Assembly: GCF_900101985.1 (NCBI RefSeq)
Contig: NZ_FNAR01000010.1
Location: 38,276-102,275, forward strand
Length of the DNA stretch: 64,000 bases
Reading direction: 5' to 3'
Source: Bhargavaea beijingensis
GTDB taxonomy: Bacteria; Bacillota; Bacilli; Bacillales_A; Planococcaceae
The notes under the pieces: generated by a model
What the model saw: only the letters and a program-made list of their open reading frames with translations
Database searches by the model: none
What the model was told of the DNA's origin: nothing
Shown: piece by piece, positions 8,943-16,363 of the stretch
How positions within the stretch are numbered: position 1 is the stretch's first letter
How the letters are laid out: each line of letters begins with the position of its first letter
Program-made: the position numbers and the translations under genes

Positions 8943-9191
8943 CTATGAAGCGCCGAGCCGGTTGCTCCGGCGGTTCAGATAATGTTCCAATGTACCGAGC
9001 TCTTCGTTGATGAGCTCCTCCATCCGGTTGTAGTCATTTCGTTCCGGCAGGCGCGTAAATTCGCCGCCGCTGCATGAAAAAAGGAAATAAAACTCACCGA
9101 TGCGCCTGAATAAAAAAACCGTCTCCGGAAAGTCATCAAAAACAGCTTTGATCTGATATTTGCGGGCATACGCCCACTGCATAAGTTTCAT
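8943..9191 (-). CDS. Unrecognised small protein, 82 aa
   Basis: I do not recognise this protein. It has basic and aromatic N-terminal residues (KLMQWAYARKYQIKAVF), a central FLFRRIGEFYFLFSCSG beta-like stretch and an acidic C-terminus; no signal peptide or clear membrane helix. ATG 9189-9191 is chosen because AAGGTGAT lies 4-5 nt upstream; longer in-frame versions lack a ribosome site. It lies downstream of msrA on the same strand, 147 bp away. Moderate confidence that it is translated. Confidence 0.55.
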   Translation of the reverse strand: MKLMQWAYARKYQIKAVFDDFPETVFLFRRIGEFYFLFSCSGGEFTRLPERNDYNRMEELINEELGTLEHYLNRRSNRLGAS

Positions 9192-9338
9192 ATTCATCAC
9201 CTTCATTCCCAATATTAACCGGTGATGTTTGAGAACGCAAGTTCGGGTGTCCTTGTAAGTCGGACTGGAAGCTGATATAAGATATAATTGTGAAAAAGCA
9301 AGGGAGATCAATAGAAAAGCACCCGCCGAAACGGATGC

Positions 9339-9872
9339 TCACTGTCCCCAATGGGTGCTGATGAAGTTGTCTCGGCCGGATTTGGCACGGTCTTGTTCAT
9401 AATGCTCGCGTTCTTTGAGATAATAGTCCTGATGGTAGTCTTCGGCCCGGTAGAATATCGAGGCCGGAAGGATTTCCGTGACAATCGGCTTGTCGAACCG
9501 TCCGCTTGTCTCGAGGGCTTCCCGGGAACGCAAGGCAGCCTCACGTTGTTCTTCGGTCGTATAGAAGATCGCCGTCCGGTAAGAGTCACCGCGGTCATGG
9601 AACTGTCCGCCGTCGTCGGTCGGATCAATCTGCTGCCAGTATATGTTCAGCAGTTCCTCATAGGGGAATACATCCGGAAGGAATTCGATCTCGACCGCCT
9701 CGAAATGCCCCGTGTCTCCGCGCTTGACGTCCTCGTACGTCGGGTTCTCAAGCGTTCCGCCGGTATAGCCTGAGACGAGATCAATCACGCCGTCCCATTC
9801 TTTGAACGGCTTGACCATGCACCAGAAGCATCCCCCGGCGAAAATTGCTTTTTCGGTCTTTTGTCCTGCCAT
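9339..9872 (-). CDS. msrA: Peptide methionine sulfoxide reductase MsrA
   Basis: 177-aa enzyme that reduces methionine-S-sulfoxide in oxidised proteins using thioredoxin. The catalytic motif GGCFWC is at residues 13-18 (nucleophile Cys15), followed by family blocks [15 protein letters not shown] and YHQDY. There is no fused MsrB domain. The start is set at 9872, where AGAAGGTG precedes ATG; the upstream in-frame codons show no ribosome site. C-terminal ending is slightly short and has no obvious resolving cysteine. Confidence 0.94.
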   Translation of the reverse strand: MAGQKTEKAIFAGGCFWCMVKPFKEWDGVIDLVSGYTGGTLENPTYEDVKRGDTGHFEAVEIEFLPDVFPYEELLNIYWQQIDPTDDGGQFHDRGDSYRTAIFYTTEEQREAALRSREALETSGRFDKPIVTEILPASIFYRAEDYHQDYYLKEREHYEQDRAKSGRDNFISTHWGQ

Positions 9873-9910
9873 TTCAGCACCTTCTCTTCCTATGGATACA
9901 CTCGGAATGT

Positions 9911-9939
9911 ATTGTAGCACCCGGCAAACCAGCCAGCAA
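9911..9939 (-). promoter_or_regulatory. Sigma-A promoter for msrA
   Basis: Minus strand: -35 TTGCTG (9934-9939), 17-bp spacer, -10 TACAAT (9911-9916). Confidence 0.65.
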
Positions 9940-9999
9940 GTGCAACCCCGGTAAGGAAGGCGGCGTCCTATTCACGAATAAGAGTTTGGAGGAATTCTA

Positions 10000-10983
10000 A
10001 TGGAAACATCGCATACAAGGAGGGGCAGGAAACGGCGCCGCAGGCTCCGTCCGTTCCGGACACTGTTCGCTCTGCTTTTTGTTTTGGCGATTGCCGCCGG
10101 CCTGTACTCCGTTTGGCAATATAACCAGGGACGCGAACTGGCGGCCGGAGAAAAGCCGGATTCCGGGCCGTTCAGCGGCGATCCGATCGATCCGCAATAT
10201 CCCTATGTAGAAAATTACTTGCTTCTTGGCATCGATGACGACAAATCGGGGAAGTCGCGTTCGGATACGATGATCCTGGCGTCGCTCGATAAAGAAAACA
10301 ACCGGGTCAAGCTTGTCTCGTTCATGAGGGATATCTATGCGGATATCCCGGGTTATCAATCCTACAAACTGAACACAGCCTATTATCTTGGCGGTGTGCA
10401 ATTGACGAAGGACACGATTTCCGGCATGTTCGGTGTACCGATTCACCATTATGCCGTGACAGACTTTGACAATTTCGAAAAACTGATTGATATCGCCGCT
10501 CCCGGCGGCGTCCGGATCGATGTGGAAAAACCGATGTCCGAGAAAATTGGTGTAACACTGACGCAGGGCACTCATGACCTGAATGGCAAAGAGCTTCTCG
10601 GCTATGCGCGATTTCGTGCGGACAGCGAAGGGGACTTCGGACGAGTGAAACGCCAGCAGAAAGTCATTGCCGCCCTGAAGGACGAAGTGATTTCTCCAAG
10701 CACCCTGCCGCGCCTTCCAAAACTGGCCGGTGCCGCTACGAGTTACGTTGAAACCGATGTCGGCGGCCTGGACGGGCTCCGCAAAGTGCTGAAAGCGGCC
10801 GCTTCGGGTGGGTTGGAGCTTGAACGGATGACCATTCCCGTGGATGGGACCTACAGTTTCGGAACTTATTCGCATGCCGGCTCAGTCCTTGAACTTGACG
10901 TATCCGCCAATCGGGAAGCGATCAGCGAGTTTCTTGGGACTCCCGGAGCGATGAAAGGCGCATCAGCGCACCTTATGCCATAA
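10000..10983 (+). CDS. LytR-CpsA-Psr (LCP) family cell-wall polymer ligase
   Basis: 327-aa membrane-anchored enzyme. A basic N-terminus (RRGRKRRRRLR) precedes one transmembrane helix at about residues 22-42, then an extracellular LCP domain with LLLGIDDDKSGKSRSDTMIL, SFMRDIYADIP, PGGVRIDV and YARFRADSEGDFGRVKRQQ, the arginine and aspartate residues that bind the lipid pyrophosphate. LCP enzymes move teichoic acid or capsule polymers from lipid carrier to peptidoglycan. TTGGAGGAATT is a good ribosome site. The permease gene follows after 22 bp. Which polymer is used cannot be told. Confidence 0.92.
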   Translation: METSHTRRGRKRRRRLRPFRTLFALLFVLAIAAGLYSVWQYNQGRELAAGEKPDSGPFSGDPIDPQYPYVENYLLLGIDDDKSGKSRSDTMILASLDKENNRVKLVSFMRDIYADIPGYQSYKLNTAYYLGGVQLTKDTISGMFGVPIHHYAVTDFDNFEKLIDIAAPGGVRIDVEKPMSEKIGVTLTQGTHDLNGKELLGYARFRADSEGDFGRVKRQQKVIAALKDEVISPSTLPRLPKLAGAATSYVETDVGGLDGLRKVLKAAASGGLELERMTIPVDGTYSFGTYSHAGSVLELDVSANREAISEFLGTPGAMKGASAHLMP

Positions 10984-11005
10984 ACAGAGAGTAGGGGGGA
11001 AGCCG

Positions 11006-12217
11006 ATGCAAGGAACAAAGGGCAATCCCGGTCAAAGCCGGGTGATCCGTTTTCTGGGCGGGCGAACGACATTGTTCGTCCTGGGGATCATTCTTTTGAC
11101 CGGTCTGATCATCCTGGTGTTCAACCAGATCCAATTTGTATTCACGCCTGTGAAAGTACTTGTCCAAACCGTTGTACTGCCTGTTGTGCTGGCAACCGTA
11201 TTGTTTTACCTGCTCCGTCCGGTACTCCGGCTGCTGGAGAGGGCGAGAATCCCTCGGGTCTGGGGGATTCTCATTATTTACGTCGGGGGAATCGGACTGA
11301 TCTCACTCGTTGTATTCCTGATTTACCCGTTCCTGAAAACGCAGGTGATCAACCTGGTTCAGGAATTTCCGGAATACTTCAGGCAGCTGATTCTGAACAT
11401 CGATGATTATCTGGCTACCTCACTATTTGCTACCTACTATAATCAGCTGGATGTGAACCTGAATCTGTTGGTCGATACATTATTCGAAGACATTGCCGGA
11501 TTCTTCAGGGATACGGCCGGCGGGATTGCTTCCGGAGTGACGAACTTCATCTCCACTCTGACAGGCATTGTCATCTCGATTGTCACCGTTCCGTTTATCC
11601 TGTTTTATCTTCTGAAGGATGGGGATCAGCTCCCGGAATACATCATGAAGCTGATGCCGCCGAGAATGAGGCGTGAGGCAAAGGGAATCTTCAGCGAAGC
11701 GGACCAGCAACTGAGCAATTACATCCAGGGACAGCTGATCGTCTCATTCTGCATCGGCCTGCTGATTTATATCGGATTCGTGATTATCGGCATGGACTAT
11801 GCGCTGGCGCTTGGTGCATTGGCTGCGGTGACGAGCGTCGTCCCGTACCTCGGCCCTGTGATTGCCATTACGCCTGCCCTGATTATCGCTCTGGTCACCT
11901 CACCATTCATGATCCTGAAGCTCGCAGTGGTCTGGACAATCGTTCAACTGATCGAAGGGAAGTTTATCTCTCCGCAGGTTATGGGTAAAACACTTCATAT
12001 TCATCCAATTACCATTATTTTTGTCCTTCTCACTGCCGGATCGCTGTTCGGTGTGCCGGGAGTCATCCTCGGGATACCGGGTTATGCACTTCTGAAGGTC
12101 ATTGTGTCCCACCTGTTCAAATTGTTCAAAAAGCGATACGATGAACATGAATTCAATCCGGACATGAGATATGAAACGGATAGCAGGAGGATTATCGAAC
12201 ATACGGGGAGAGAGTAA
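11006..12217 (+). CDS. AI-2E/PerM family membrane transporter
   Basis: 403-aa polytopic protein with about eight membrane helices and the conserved segments TGIVISIVTVPFILFYLLKDG (abridged: VPFILFYLLKDGD), YIQGQLIVSFCIG and VVPYLGPVIAITPAL. The family includes AI-2 exporters and sodium/proton antiporters (UPF0118), so the substrate is open. GTAGGGGGGAAG precedes ATG 11006. The stop is followed after one base by the Spo0M-like start, so the two are tightly coupled. Confidence 0.9.
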   Translation: MQGTKGNPGQSRVIRFLGGRTTLFVLGIILLTGLIILVFNQIQFVFTPVKVLVQTVVLPVVLATVLFYLLRPVLRLLERARIPRVWGILIIYVGGIGLISLVVFLIYPFLKTQVINLVQEFPEYFRQLILNIDDYLATSLFATYYNQLDVNLNLLVDTLFEDIAGFFRDTAGGIASGVTNFISTLTGIVISIVTVPFILFYLLKDGDQLPEYIMKLMPPRMRREAKGIFSEADQQLSNYIQGQLIVSFCIGLLIYIGFVIIGMDYALALGALAAVTSVVPYLGPVIAITPALIIALVTSPFMILKLAVVWTIVQLIEGKFISPQVMGKTLHIHPITIIFVLLTAGSLFGVPGVILGIPGYALLKVIVSHLFKLFKKRYDEHEFNPDMRYETDSRRIIEHTGRE

Positions 12218-12218
12218 C

Positions 12219-12623
12219 ATGTTGAAATCATTCCTATCGAAGGTCGGCATCGGAGGACTTGAAGTCGATACAGTCGTCGACAATCAAGTGCTGGAAGAAG
12301 GAGAGACGCTGAACGGAACCGTCTACATCGACGGCGGGGAAGCGGATCAGATTATTGACCATATCACACTGGAAGTATTTGTCCGGATTCACCGGGAAGA
12401 TGCCATGAGTGATTTCGAAGAGGTGGACCGCACCATTACGAAGCATTCCATCGAATTGATCGGTGATTCCAAGTCGAAGAAAACCCGGATGATTCCTTTT
12501 GAAATCGTTCCGGATGACCGCTGGCTGATCAACAGAGACAATGAAAAACTGATGCTGAAGACAACAGTTCATATCAACAATGCTGTCGATGCTTATGACG
12601 AAGATGAAATCCAATATGCCTGA
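12219..12623 (+). CDS. Spo0M-like arrestin-fold protein, half length
   Basis: 134-aa protein matching the N-terminal arrestin-like half of Spo0M: SFLSKVGIGGLEVDTVVDN, GETLNGTVYIDGG and a late VHINNAVDAYDEDEIQY, which in full-length Spo0M (about 258 aa) marks the domain border. The C-terminal half is absent and the frame ends cleanly before a terminator, so it is either a natural single-domain member or a trimmed copy. Spo0M acts in sporulation and cell-division control. ATG 12219 follows the permease stop by one base with GGGGAGAG upstream. Confidence 0.82.
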   Translation: MLKSFLSKVGIGGLEVDTVVDNQVLEEGETLNGTVYIDGGEADQIIDHITLEVFVRIHREDAMSDFEEVDRTITKHSIELIGDSKSKKTRMIPFEIVPDDRWLINRDNEKLMLKTTVHINNAVDAYDEDEIQYA

Positions 12624-12631
12624 CTTTTTTG

Positions 12632-12667
12632 CGGAACGCGCATCCAATCGGATGGGCGTTCCGTTTT
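12632..12667 (+). terminator. Terminator after the LCP-permease-Spo0M-like operon
   Basis: About 14-bp stem (12632-12645 with 12650-12663, one mismatch), 4-nt loop and five T. Confidence 0.88.
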
Positions 12668-12707
12668 TAGAATGTACAATAAATTCAGAAGGGGAGGGGG
12701 ACCAGGC

Positions 12708-13124
12708 ATGGAACAGCTGCTTGCAACATTCCATTCACTGAACGGGGAACTGAACAAGATCCACAAAGAAGCCTGCACGGATGTTTCTGTGCAGCAAAGC
12801 ACCATCATGCATGAAATCCAGTCGAGAAATGAGCCATCGATGCAGGAGACGGCCAGGGGGCTCGGCATGGATATCACAACATTTTCCCGCCAGGTTCAGA
12901 CTCTTGTAAACGGCGGATATGTCAAACGGAGACCTTATCCCGGAGACCGAAGGATCCAGATTCTTTCACTGACCGACAAAGGCAGCAAAAAGGTGAAACA
13001 GATTGATGAAAAAATACTGGAACAGATGAATGAGGCCCTTGTATCCATGGGAGAATTTGAACAAGAAATCATTGTCCGTTCACTGCGTCAAATGCATCGG
13101 ATTCTGGGCGGGGATGTCAACTGA
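12708..13124 (+). CDS. MarR family transcriptional regulator
   Basis: 138-aa winged-helix repressor. Helix-turn-helix residues lie around EPSMQETARGLGMDITTFSRQVQTL, given here in part as MQETARGLGMD; the wing contains the family signature RRPYPGDRRIQILSLTDKG, the D-x-R-x3-x2-LT pattern. Start 12708 is used because GGGGAGGGGG precedes it. There are no cysteines in a sensing position that I can identify, so the ligand is unknown. A 9-bp inverted repeat 40 bp past the stop may be its operator, but no target gene is recognisable beyond it. Confidence 0.88.
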   Translation: MEQLLATFHSLNGELNKIHKEACTDVSVQQSTIMHEIQSRNEPSMQETARGLGMDITTFSRQVQTLVNGGYVKRRPYPGDRRIQILSLTDKGSKKVKQIDEKILEQMNEALVSMGEFEQEIIVRSLRQMHRILGGDVN

Positions 13125-13164
13125 ATCCCGCCTGTCAAATAGATGCAATATACAAGTTCAATGA

Positions 13165-13186
13165 TTGCAATAAGAGATTATTGCAA
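13165..13186. promoter_or_regulatory. Perfect inverted repeat, candidate MarR operator
   Basis: 9-bp arms TTGCAATAA (13165-13173) and TTATTGCAA (13178-13186) around GAGA. A -10-like TATAAT follows at 13207-13212. Further TTGCAA-like half-sites occur near 13143, 13243 and 13273. MarR proteins commonly bind such repeats; the link to the adjacent regulator is inferred. Confidence 0.6.
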
Positions 13187-13206
13187 CAGATCCATTGAAA
13201 GCGCTG

Positions 13207-13212
13207 TATAAT
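13207..13212 (+). promoter_or_regulatory. Possible -10 box reading into the gene-poor stretch
   Basis: TATAAT without a -35 at normal distance; the nearest TTGCAA is 20 bp away and is part of the inverted repeat. Confidence 0.35.
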
Positions 13213-13219
13213 ATTCCGA

Positions 13220-14080
13220 TAATTGAAAGGTGCAAGTATAACTATTGCATTTGTGTACCTATTTGATGTCATATTGCAATTAAGTTAAAAACCAAAGATC
13301 GGGTGTGCAGTTTGCGGGTTATTTTGTGTCCATCCATCTGAGAATCGCGATTTTCAAACAGTGGCCGATGAGCCATGGATACACATGATGATTCTTTACT
13401 CACGAAGCACTTTAAGACCTGTAGGAAATGTGCAATCCGGCACTAGTAATAAGCGGCATTCAAAAAAGCGAATCAAGCTTTTTGAGACTCATGAGTTGAT
13501 CCGTTATCAAAGCTGGATGCTAAAAGCAAGCCGACAGCGAAGCGTTCTTATTCAATGCTCGATATGCATTGAAATCGAAAGGGCCATGAGCACTCAACAA
13601 ACCATTTGATTGGCGTGGTGTACCGATGATGATATGCGGTATGCTGGATTGGATAGGAGGAGAGGATTCGGGGCTCAAACGGCTTCTCTTGTTTTTAGTT
13701 TACATAATTTCTATTTTAGGAAGTTGCGTTTCATTATGTAGTATACTCCTGATATTGAGACGAAACGGAAATTTGGGTCTTGGAGTTGCCTGGTTCAGCG
13801 GTTTGGGATGTATTTCTTCATTGAGATCTGTTTGTTTATTTGATTCATCCTGTTTGATCCGGGATGGATCAGTGAGATGCTTATACCTGATCAACATCCA
13901 TTCGCTTTCGTCTCATTTCTGTTGAGACGTATTTCGGACCTTGGCCGTTTCTGTTGATATGTCGGATGCTTTTTCTACTGGCTTTTTGGCTTGATGACCG
14001 TTTTCATCCGTTTATCCAGCTGTTTCCTGTTTATCGGATCCGGTTCGGCAACTCCAGTTCCGATTATTTGCACAAAACCC
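13220..14080. other. AT-rich intergenic stretch without recognisable gene
   Basis: About 860 bp that is visibly more AT-rich than its surroundings. Short open frames exist (for example 13626-13925 on the plus strand, with a hydrophobic patch), but none has a good ribosome site and codon pattern, and I recognise no protein. It could be a decayed insertion, a horizontally acquired fragment or a non-coding transcript region. Confidence 0.6.
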
Positions 14081-14081
14081 T

Positions 14082-14110
14082 TTGCATTCTTTTCTTCTTC
14101 ATGTTAACGT
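14082..14110 (+). promoter_or_regulatory. Candidate promoter of lysine riboswitch-dapAB
   Basis: -35 TTGCAT (14082-14087), 17-bp spacer, weak -10 TAACGT (14105-14110). The spacing is right but the -10 is poor. Confidence 0.45.
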
Positions 14111-14144
14111 AGTACACAAGATTCAAACTAACACAATTGAATAG

Positions 14145-14320
14145 CAATGGATGAGGTGCAAAGATCATGAGTACCCCGCTGCAACGGCTGCAGACCGGTA
14201 GCGGGCGGAAAGGGAGATTTGCCGAAACGGGATTTGGTTCGCAGACTGTTTCCCGTTGGACTGTATATGAACAATATGCAGGCTGTCATTATTCTCGTAA
14301 TAATGGAGTGCTTCCACTTG
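14145..14320 (+). ncRNA. Lysine riboswitch (L box)
   Basis: Conserved L-box blocks in the right order: GAGGTGC then AAGATC-ATGAGTA, the AAAGGGAGATTTGCCGAAACG segment, CGTTGGACTGT, GGCTGTCATT and GGAGTGCTTCCACTT. The ends 14145-14151 and 14314-14320 can form helix P1. It sits upstream of the lysine-pathway genes dapA and dapB and is followed by a terminator at 14359-14387, so bound lysine should stop transcription. A perfect 12-bp palindrome (14322-14333) lies between aptamer and terminator. Confidence 0.93.
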
Positions 14321-14358
14321 TGACCCTAGGGTCGTGCATCGTCGACAACCACAATCAC

Positions 14359-14387
14359 AAGCCGGAAACTACCGTTTCCGGCTTTTA
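14359..14387 (+). terminator. Riboswitch-controlled terminator
   Basis: 11-bp stem (14359-14369 with 14374-14384), TACC loop, then TTTTATTATT. It is the expression platform of the lysine riboswitch, about 100 nt before dapA. Confidence 0.9.
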
Positions 14388-14484
14388 TTATTGCCGATGC
14401 ATGGGACATTTCATCCATTGACCGGGCGTTTGTGCCGGAAACCGGGAGACCGGAATACATTATGGATAGAAAGAGGGATTTTAC

Positions 14485-15366
14485 ATGACACACCTATTTA
14501 CAGGAGTTGCCGCCGCAGTCACCACCCCATTCACGAACGACGAAGTTGATTACAACAGCTTCCGCCGCCACTTGGAGTTCCTGATCCAAAACAACATCCA
14601 GGCGCTCGTCATCAATGGCACGACCGGAGAAGGCTCTACGCTCACTGCCGAAGAAAGCCGCCGCCTTCTCGAGATTGCGGTTGAAACGGCTGCCGGCCGA
14701 GTACCGGTGATTGCAGGAAGCGGCTCGAATTCGACCGCGGAATCGATCCGCGCTTCCCGTGAAGCCAAAGAAATCGGCGCGGACGGCCTCATGCTGATCA
14801 CCCCTTACTACAACAAGACGAGCCAGCGCGGCCTGATCCGCCATTTCGAGGCGATCGTGAATGCTGCGGAGCTTCCTGCCCTCCTTTATAACGTCCCTTC
14901 CCGCACAGGCATGACGATCACGCCTGAAACGGTGCTGGAGCTGAGCCGCCATCCGTATATTGTCGGCCTGAAAGATGCGACCGGTGACCTCGACTATATG
15001 TCCCGGGTACGCCTCGTGACCGATCCGTCGTTTGCGCTTTACAGTGGGAATGATGACACGGCGCTTCCGTTCACATCGCTTGGCGGCCAGGGAGTCATCT
15101 CGGTGGTGGCCAATGCGGTGCCTGCCCAGTTCCAGGAAATGTACGAACAGACATTCACCAACCTGACACGGGCTCAGGAGCTTCACTATCGACTGAGTCC
15201 CCTGATCAGTGCGCTGTCGGTTGATGTGAACCCGATTCCGATCAAAGTGCTCACCTCGCACCTCGGCTTCGGAGACTACGAAGTGCGCCTCCCTCTCCTG
15301 CCGCTGGAAGAGGAGGAACACAGCCGGCTGATCCGGCAGTTTGAAACAATGATGATGGAGGTTTGA
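14485..15366 (+). CDS. dapA: 4-hydroxy-tetrahydrodipicolinate synthase
   Basis: 293-aa enzyme that condenses aspartate semialdehyde with pyruvate, the first committed step of the lysine/diaminopimelate branch. The Schiff-base lysine is Lys163 in GLKDATGD, with Tyr135 in LLYNVPSRTG and the pyruvate-binding NGTTGEGSTL at 44-53. Full length and typical. AGAGG lies before ATG 14485. It is controlled by the upstream lysine riboswitch and sits one base upstream of dapB in an operon. Confidence 0.97.
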   Translation: MTHLFTGVAAAVTTPFTNDEVDYNSFRRHLEFLIQNNIQALVINGTTGEGSTLTAEESRRLLEIAVETAAGRVPVIAGSGSNSTAESIRASREAKEIGADGLMLITPYYNKTSQRGLIRHFEAIVNAAELPALLYNVPSRTGMTITPETVLELSRHPYIVGLKDATGDLDYMSRVRLVTDPSFALYSGNDDTALPFTSLGGQGVISVVANAVPAQFQEMYEQTFTNLTRAQELHYRLSPLISALSVDVNPIPIKVLTSHLGFGDYEVRLPLLPLEEEEHSRLIRQFETMMMEV

Positions 15367-15367
15367 C

Positions 15368-16114
15368 ATGAGATTGCTGCTTTGCGGGTATGGCGCGTCG
15401 AACCGGCGCGTCGCTGCCCTTGCCAAGGAACGGGGACATGAAATTGTGGGCGTGTTGCTGCTGCGCGGCCAGACGGCGGACGGCTTTCCGGTTTATCGTC
15501 CGGATGAGCGCCTGCCGGAAGCCGATGCGGTCATCGACTTCTCGCATCCTGTCCTGACGAAAGCCCTGCTTGATGCGGACACCGGCCTCCCGCTGGTGAT
15601 CGCGACCACAGGCGAAAAGGAAGTCCTGATCAAGCAGATGAGGGAAAAGGCGGTCCGCCAGCCGATCTTCTTCAGCGCGAACATGAGCTACGGCGTCCAT
15701 ATCCTGTCGGAAATCGTCCGGTATGCCGCTTCCCTCCTACCCGGCTTTGATATTGAAATGACAGAACGCCATCACCGCAAAAAGGTGGATGCGCCGAGCG
15801 GGACGCTCATCAAGCTGTATGACGCCATCGCTTCGGCCAGGCCGAATGTCCATCCCGTACACGACCGCCACCAGACGGAAGGCGCGCGGACGGACGAAGA
15901 AATCGGGATCCATTCGGTGCGCGGGGGCACGATCACCGGTGAGCACGAAGTGCTGTTTGCAGGCCACGATGAGACCATCACCATTGCACACCATGCACAG
16001 TCCAAGGATATTTTCGCATCCGGCGCACTCGATGTCGCAGAGCGCCTGATCCATAAGGAAAACGGCTATTATACTTACGATAACCTCGGAATCGGCGATT
16101 CCGGAGAGGAATGA
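15368..16114 (+). CDS. dapB: 4-hydroxy-tetrahydrodipicolinate reductase
   Basis: 248-aa NAD(P)H-dependent reductase, the step after DapA. The catalytic block ERHHRKKVDAPSGT (His135, His136, Lys139) is intact, as are FSANMSYGV and IHSVRGGTITGEHEV. The N-terminal nucleotide loop GYGASNRR is less glycine-rich than usual but in the expected place. It begins one base after the dapA stop, with GGAGG inside the dapA end. The diaminopimelate product also feeds the cell wall. Confidence 0.95.
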   Translation: MRLLLCGYGASNRRVAALAKERGHEIVGVLLLRGQTADGFPVYRPDERLPEADAVIDFSHPVLTKALLDADTGLPLVIATTGEKEVLIKQMREKAVRQPIFFSANMSYGVHILSEIVRYAASLLPGFDIEMTERHHRKKVDAPSGTLIKLYDAIASARPNVHPVHDRHQTEGARTDEEIGIHSVRGGTITGEHEVLFAGHDETITIAHHAQSKDIFASGALDVAERLIHKENGYYTYDNLGIGDSGEE

Positions 16115-16142
16115 AAGCGGAGGGCGCTTCCCTCCGCTTTGT
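16114..16142 (+). terminator. Terminator of dapAB
   Basis: 11-bp stem (16114-16124 with 16130-16140), starting in the dapB stop codon; the T-run is short. Confidence 0.82.
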
Positions 16143-16170
16143 CTTATGCTTTTTAATCACTTTCTGCTGC

Positions 16171-16290
16171 GGTTTCGTCATTCACACGTCTGGTTTGGTC
16201 ATTTCAACAGATCATTTCGTCATTGGGATGTGCTGAATGACGAAATTGCGGGCGCGAATGCAGAAACCGGTACGATGAATGACGAAACCG
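16171..16290. repeat. Repeat locus B: 3+3 fold-back array of TTTCGTCATT with exact 21-bp period
   Basis: Forward cores start at 16173, 16194 and 16215; reverse-complement cores at 16236, 16257 and 16278. All six, including the centre, are exactly 21 bp apart. Core variants: TTTGGTCATT and AATGCAGAAA. It lies between the convergent ends of dapB and parC. Flanking words (CTGCGG before, CCGG after) are shared with locus A. Confidence 0.9.
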
Positions 16291-16307
16291 GCAACACCTT
16301 ATTCCTG

Positions 16308-16363
16308 AAAACAAACGCCCCCCTGCCTGCAGCCTTTTTGGCGTGCGGACAGGGGGGGCCCGT
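16308..16363 (-). terminator. Probable terminator of parC
   Basis: On the minus strand a CCCCCCTG/CAGGGGGG stem encloses a smaller GCC/GGC hairpin and is followed by TTTGTTTT. The loop is long, so the exact fold is uncertain. Confidence 0.6.

Noticed and set aside
9997..10875. 292-aa open frame antisense to the LCP gene
   Set aside because: Shadow of a conserved, well-recognised gene, with no family resemblance of its own.
13626..13925. 99-aa open frame with hydrophobic segment in the AT-rich stretch
   Set aside because: No good ribosome site, odd residue composition and no family resemblance. Retained only as a note within the stretch.
14167..14421. 84-aa open frame before dapA
   Set aside because: It overlaps the lysine riboswitch and its terminator, and the RNA motifs are clear. 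A protein reading is coincidental.
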